Source: Deltaproteobacteria bacterium
Lineage (GTDB): Bacteria; Myxococcota; Myxococcia; SLRQ01
Assembly: GCA_007128675.1 (NCBI GenBank)
Contig: SKWY01000512.1
Location: 1 to 6,514 of the forward strand
DNA length: 6,514 bases
Direction: 5' to 3'
The notes beneath the pieces are model-generated. The model did no database searches, was not told where the DNA came from, and saw nothing but the letters and a program-made list of their open reading frames with translations. Position numbers and translations under genes: made by a program. Shown piece by piece: positions 5,135 through 6,514 of this stretch; position 1 is the first letter of the stretch, and each line of letters opens with the position of its first letter.

Positions 5135-6514
5135 TTACTTCTTTCGAAGCAGCCGCGCGGCGTCGGTGACCGCTCCAATCTTGGCCGCGTAGCTCGTCTT
5201 TCGCGCGATGTCGTCATCAGTCAGTAGGTGGACATCGAGCAGAGAGTCTACTCTATAGCCGGTGCGCATGTAGTTCAGCTCGGCGAGGCAGCGACTCCAG
5301 CCGTCAATCCACATTCGAAGCCGGTTCCAGTCGCTCGAGGAGTCCTCTACGTGGATCAAGAGGTCGATGTCGCTGCCGGCCTTGGCGGACGCGTTCTTCG
5401 TACTGCCGAAGATGTATACGGCCTTGACCCCGAGAGACTCCATGTCCATCTCCGCGGCCAATCTTTCGGCCATCCTCATGCGCCACTGCCAGTGTTGTGC
5501 CTGTTCGGCTTCCAGCGGCACCTCATCGGAATGAAGGAGATTGGAGGCCGGGGCGTCGGCGCTCACCAAAAGGCCCATGGCTTGGTCGAGCTCGCCATTC
5601 ATCAGCACCCGCAATGTGCGTCCTTCGGTTTCTTGCGCGACGTCGATGACACGGATGGTCTCTTCCAGCGAGCGATACTCCGGGACCAAGTCGCCAAGGA
5701 GGTTTTCGCTGCGCTGAAGAAAGAGCCAGTTGAACTCGGTCGCATCCTCATCGGGGTAGAGCGGCAAATAGCCGATGGAAGACTCCACCAGGTCTTGGAA
5801 GAAGTGGGTACCGAAGGAGAGTTCGGGGATGTAGCTGCCCTTTCGCCGAGCTATCTCGATCATTATCGCGGTGTTGTTGATATCCGAGTATGAGACGCTC
5901 ACCCCAAGCTTGATATCGCCTCGGCTCCCCCAACGACCGGGGCCCATGAGGGCGAAGCGTCGCTTTGGAAGAACCCTGTTCAGTCGTCCCACCGCTCTCC
6001 CGACGGCTTCGAGAACGGCGCGATCGTCGAGGCTCGAGTAGGCGTCCGGGTCCACGAAGACGATGTGCGTCAGGTCGGGGACCCTGCCGTTCGAGACATG
6101 GCGATTCGCCGTGAACACTATCTTCTCTCTCGCCACGTCGGTGGGAATGGGGGAGGGGGCAATATGCGAGGAGGAGCTTTGGGGACGACATTGCAGCAGA
6201 TAGAGCTCTTCCCCGTTCGATGCGAATTCGATATCCACCGGTCCGCCGAAGTGAGTCTCTAGAGTGTGCAATACCTCTTTGAGCTGGCTCATGAACGGTG
6301 TCCGCCGCATTAGGCCGTCGAAGGTAACGACCAGATTCTCTTTCGCCATCCCAAAGGGAACACCCCCAGGCTCGCGTAGCTCGCCGTCCTCGTATTTTGA
6401 AACCAGCCACTTCAGTCGCGGAATCGATTCGGCGTTCCTTCCTAGGAAGTCGCGAAGGGAAAGAGTCTCGAAGCGGCGGGCCTCGATGTTGATGAGATCG
6501 ACCTTTCGGGGAGA
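5135..6514 (-). CDS. PEP-synthase-like ATP-grasp protein fused to a C-terminal nucleotidyltransferase (5' end outside window)
   Basis: The frame is open from the right edge to a TAA at 5135 and shows 459 residues. An ATG at 6349 is internal: 55 codons upstream remain open, and the segment reading VDLINIEARRFETL continues the same domain. Visible residues about 1-112 are the end of a PEP/pyruvate-binding ATP-grasp domain, with GPVDIEFA (91-98) and LLQCRPQ (106-112) matching the metal- and nucleotide-binding end of PPDK/PEP synthase. The phosphohistidine and PEP/pyruvate-barrel domains of true PEP synthase do not follow. Instead there is a middle domain with GPGRWGS (191-197) and LSFGTHFFQDLVE (232-244), then a Pol-beta-type nucleotidyltransferase with FGS (369-371), SDIDLLI (381-387; Asp382, Asp384) and a plausible third carboxylate in LLDVHLL (Asp427). 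It is therefore not PEP synthase; it may transfer phosphate or a nucleotide to an unknown substrate. I recall similar unstudied fusions in other bacteria. Confidence 0.88.
   Translation of the reverse strand, partial: SPRKVDLINIEARRFETLSLRDFLGRNAESIPRLKWLVSKYEDGELREPGGVPFGMAKENLVVTFDGLMRRTPFMSQLKEVLHTLETHFGGPVDIEFASNGEELYLLQCRPQSSSSHIAPSPIPTDVAREKIVFTANRHVSNGRVPDLTHIVFVDPDAYSSLDDRAVLEAVGRAVGRLNRVLPKRRFALMGPGRWGSRGDIKLGVSVSYSDINNTAIMIEIARRKGSYIPELSFGTHFFQDLVESSIGYLPLYPDEDATEFNWLFLQRSENLLGDLVPEYRSLEETIRVIDVAQETEGRTLRVLMNGELDQAMGLLVSADAPASNLLHSDEVPLEAEQAQHWQWRMRMAERLAAEMDMESLGVKAVYIFGSTKNASAKAGSDIDLLIHVEDSSSDWNRLRMWIDGWSRCLAELNYMRTGYRVDSLLDVHLLTDDDIARKTSYAAKIGAVTDAARLLRKK

Noticed and set aside
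5126..5150. GCTTCG/CGAAGC inverted repeat with a 13-nt loop near the convergent stops
   Set aside because: The stem is only 6 bp, the loop is long, and one arm lies inside the coding end of the fusion gene; too weak to call a terminator.
5228..5893. 221-codon rightward open frame opposite the ATP-grasp/nucleotidyltransferase gene
   Set aside because: The minus-strand frame has clear conserved motifs through this whole stretch; the plus-strand product resembles no known fold.
6347..6349. ATG at 6349 as the start of the fusion protein gene
   Set aside because: The frame stays open for 55 more codons to the window edge, and the upstream translation continues the ATP-grasp domain, so this Met is internal.
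5748..6410. 220-codon leftward open frame in another frame of the fusion gene
   Set aside because: It overlaps the true frame on the same strand, is Arg- and Gly-rich, and shows no motifs: a shadow of the real gene.

Overview
The window is densely coding bacterial DNA of moderately high G+C, with no RNA genes, CRISPR array, insertion sequence or tRNA visible. Gaps between genes are only 32 to 44 bp. The organism cannot be fixed from the sequence. The daunorubicin-type ABC ATPase has the look of actinobacterial homologues, while the soluble GAF-type histidine kinase, the NtrC-like regulator and the PEP-synthase-like fusion protein look more like deltaproteobacterial or deep-branching environmental lineages. 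An uncultured or poorly sampled bacterium is a reasonable guess, not a conclusion.

Layout, left to right. (1) Positions 1-115 hold the last 37 codons of an unidentified rightward gene, followed one base later by a small hairpin. (2) A leftward three-gene unit spans 4203 down to 160: a soluble histidine kinase, an NtrC-shaped response regulator and a DrrA-type ABC transporter ATPase. Kinase and regulator overlap by 11 bp, and regulator and ATPase are 5 bp apart, so the three are almost certainly one transcript. (3) A 41-bp divergent gap (4204-4244) contains a near-perfect 27-bp inverted repeat. (4) A rightward calcineurin-like metallophosphoesterase occupies 4245-5102. (5) Convergent with it is the C-terminal 459 residues of a leftward gene that runs off the right edge. 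It combines the end of a PEP-synthase/PPDK-type ATP-grasp domain, a middle domain and a C-terminal Pol-beta-type nucleotidyltransferase.

How the parts may work together. The kinase probably senses a cytoplasmic signal through two GAF-like modules and phosphorylates the regulator, whose receiver pocket is intact. The regulator's AAA+ domain has lost the sigma54-contacting GAFTGA loop and altered several catalytic positions, so it should not act as a normal sigma54 activator. The co-transcribed ABC ATPase has no permease beside it, so its membrane partner, if any, is elsewhere. The phosphoesterase and the ATP-grasp/nucleotidyltransferase fusion are neighbours, but no functional link is shown. 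The most interesting items are the degenerate regulator, its operon with an orphan ABC ATPase, the inverted repeat at the divergent start, and the ATP-grasp/nucleotidyltransferase fusion.
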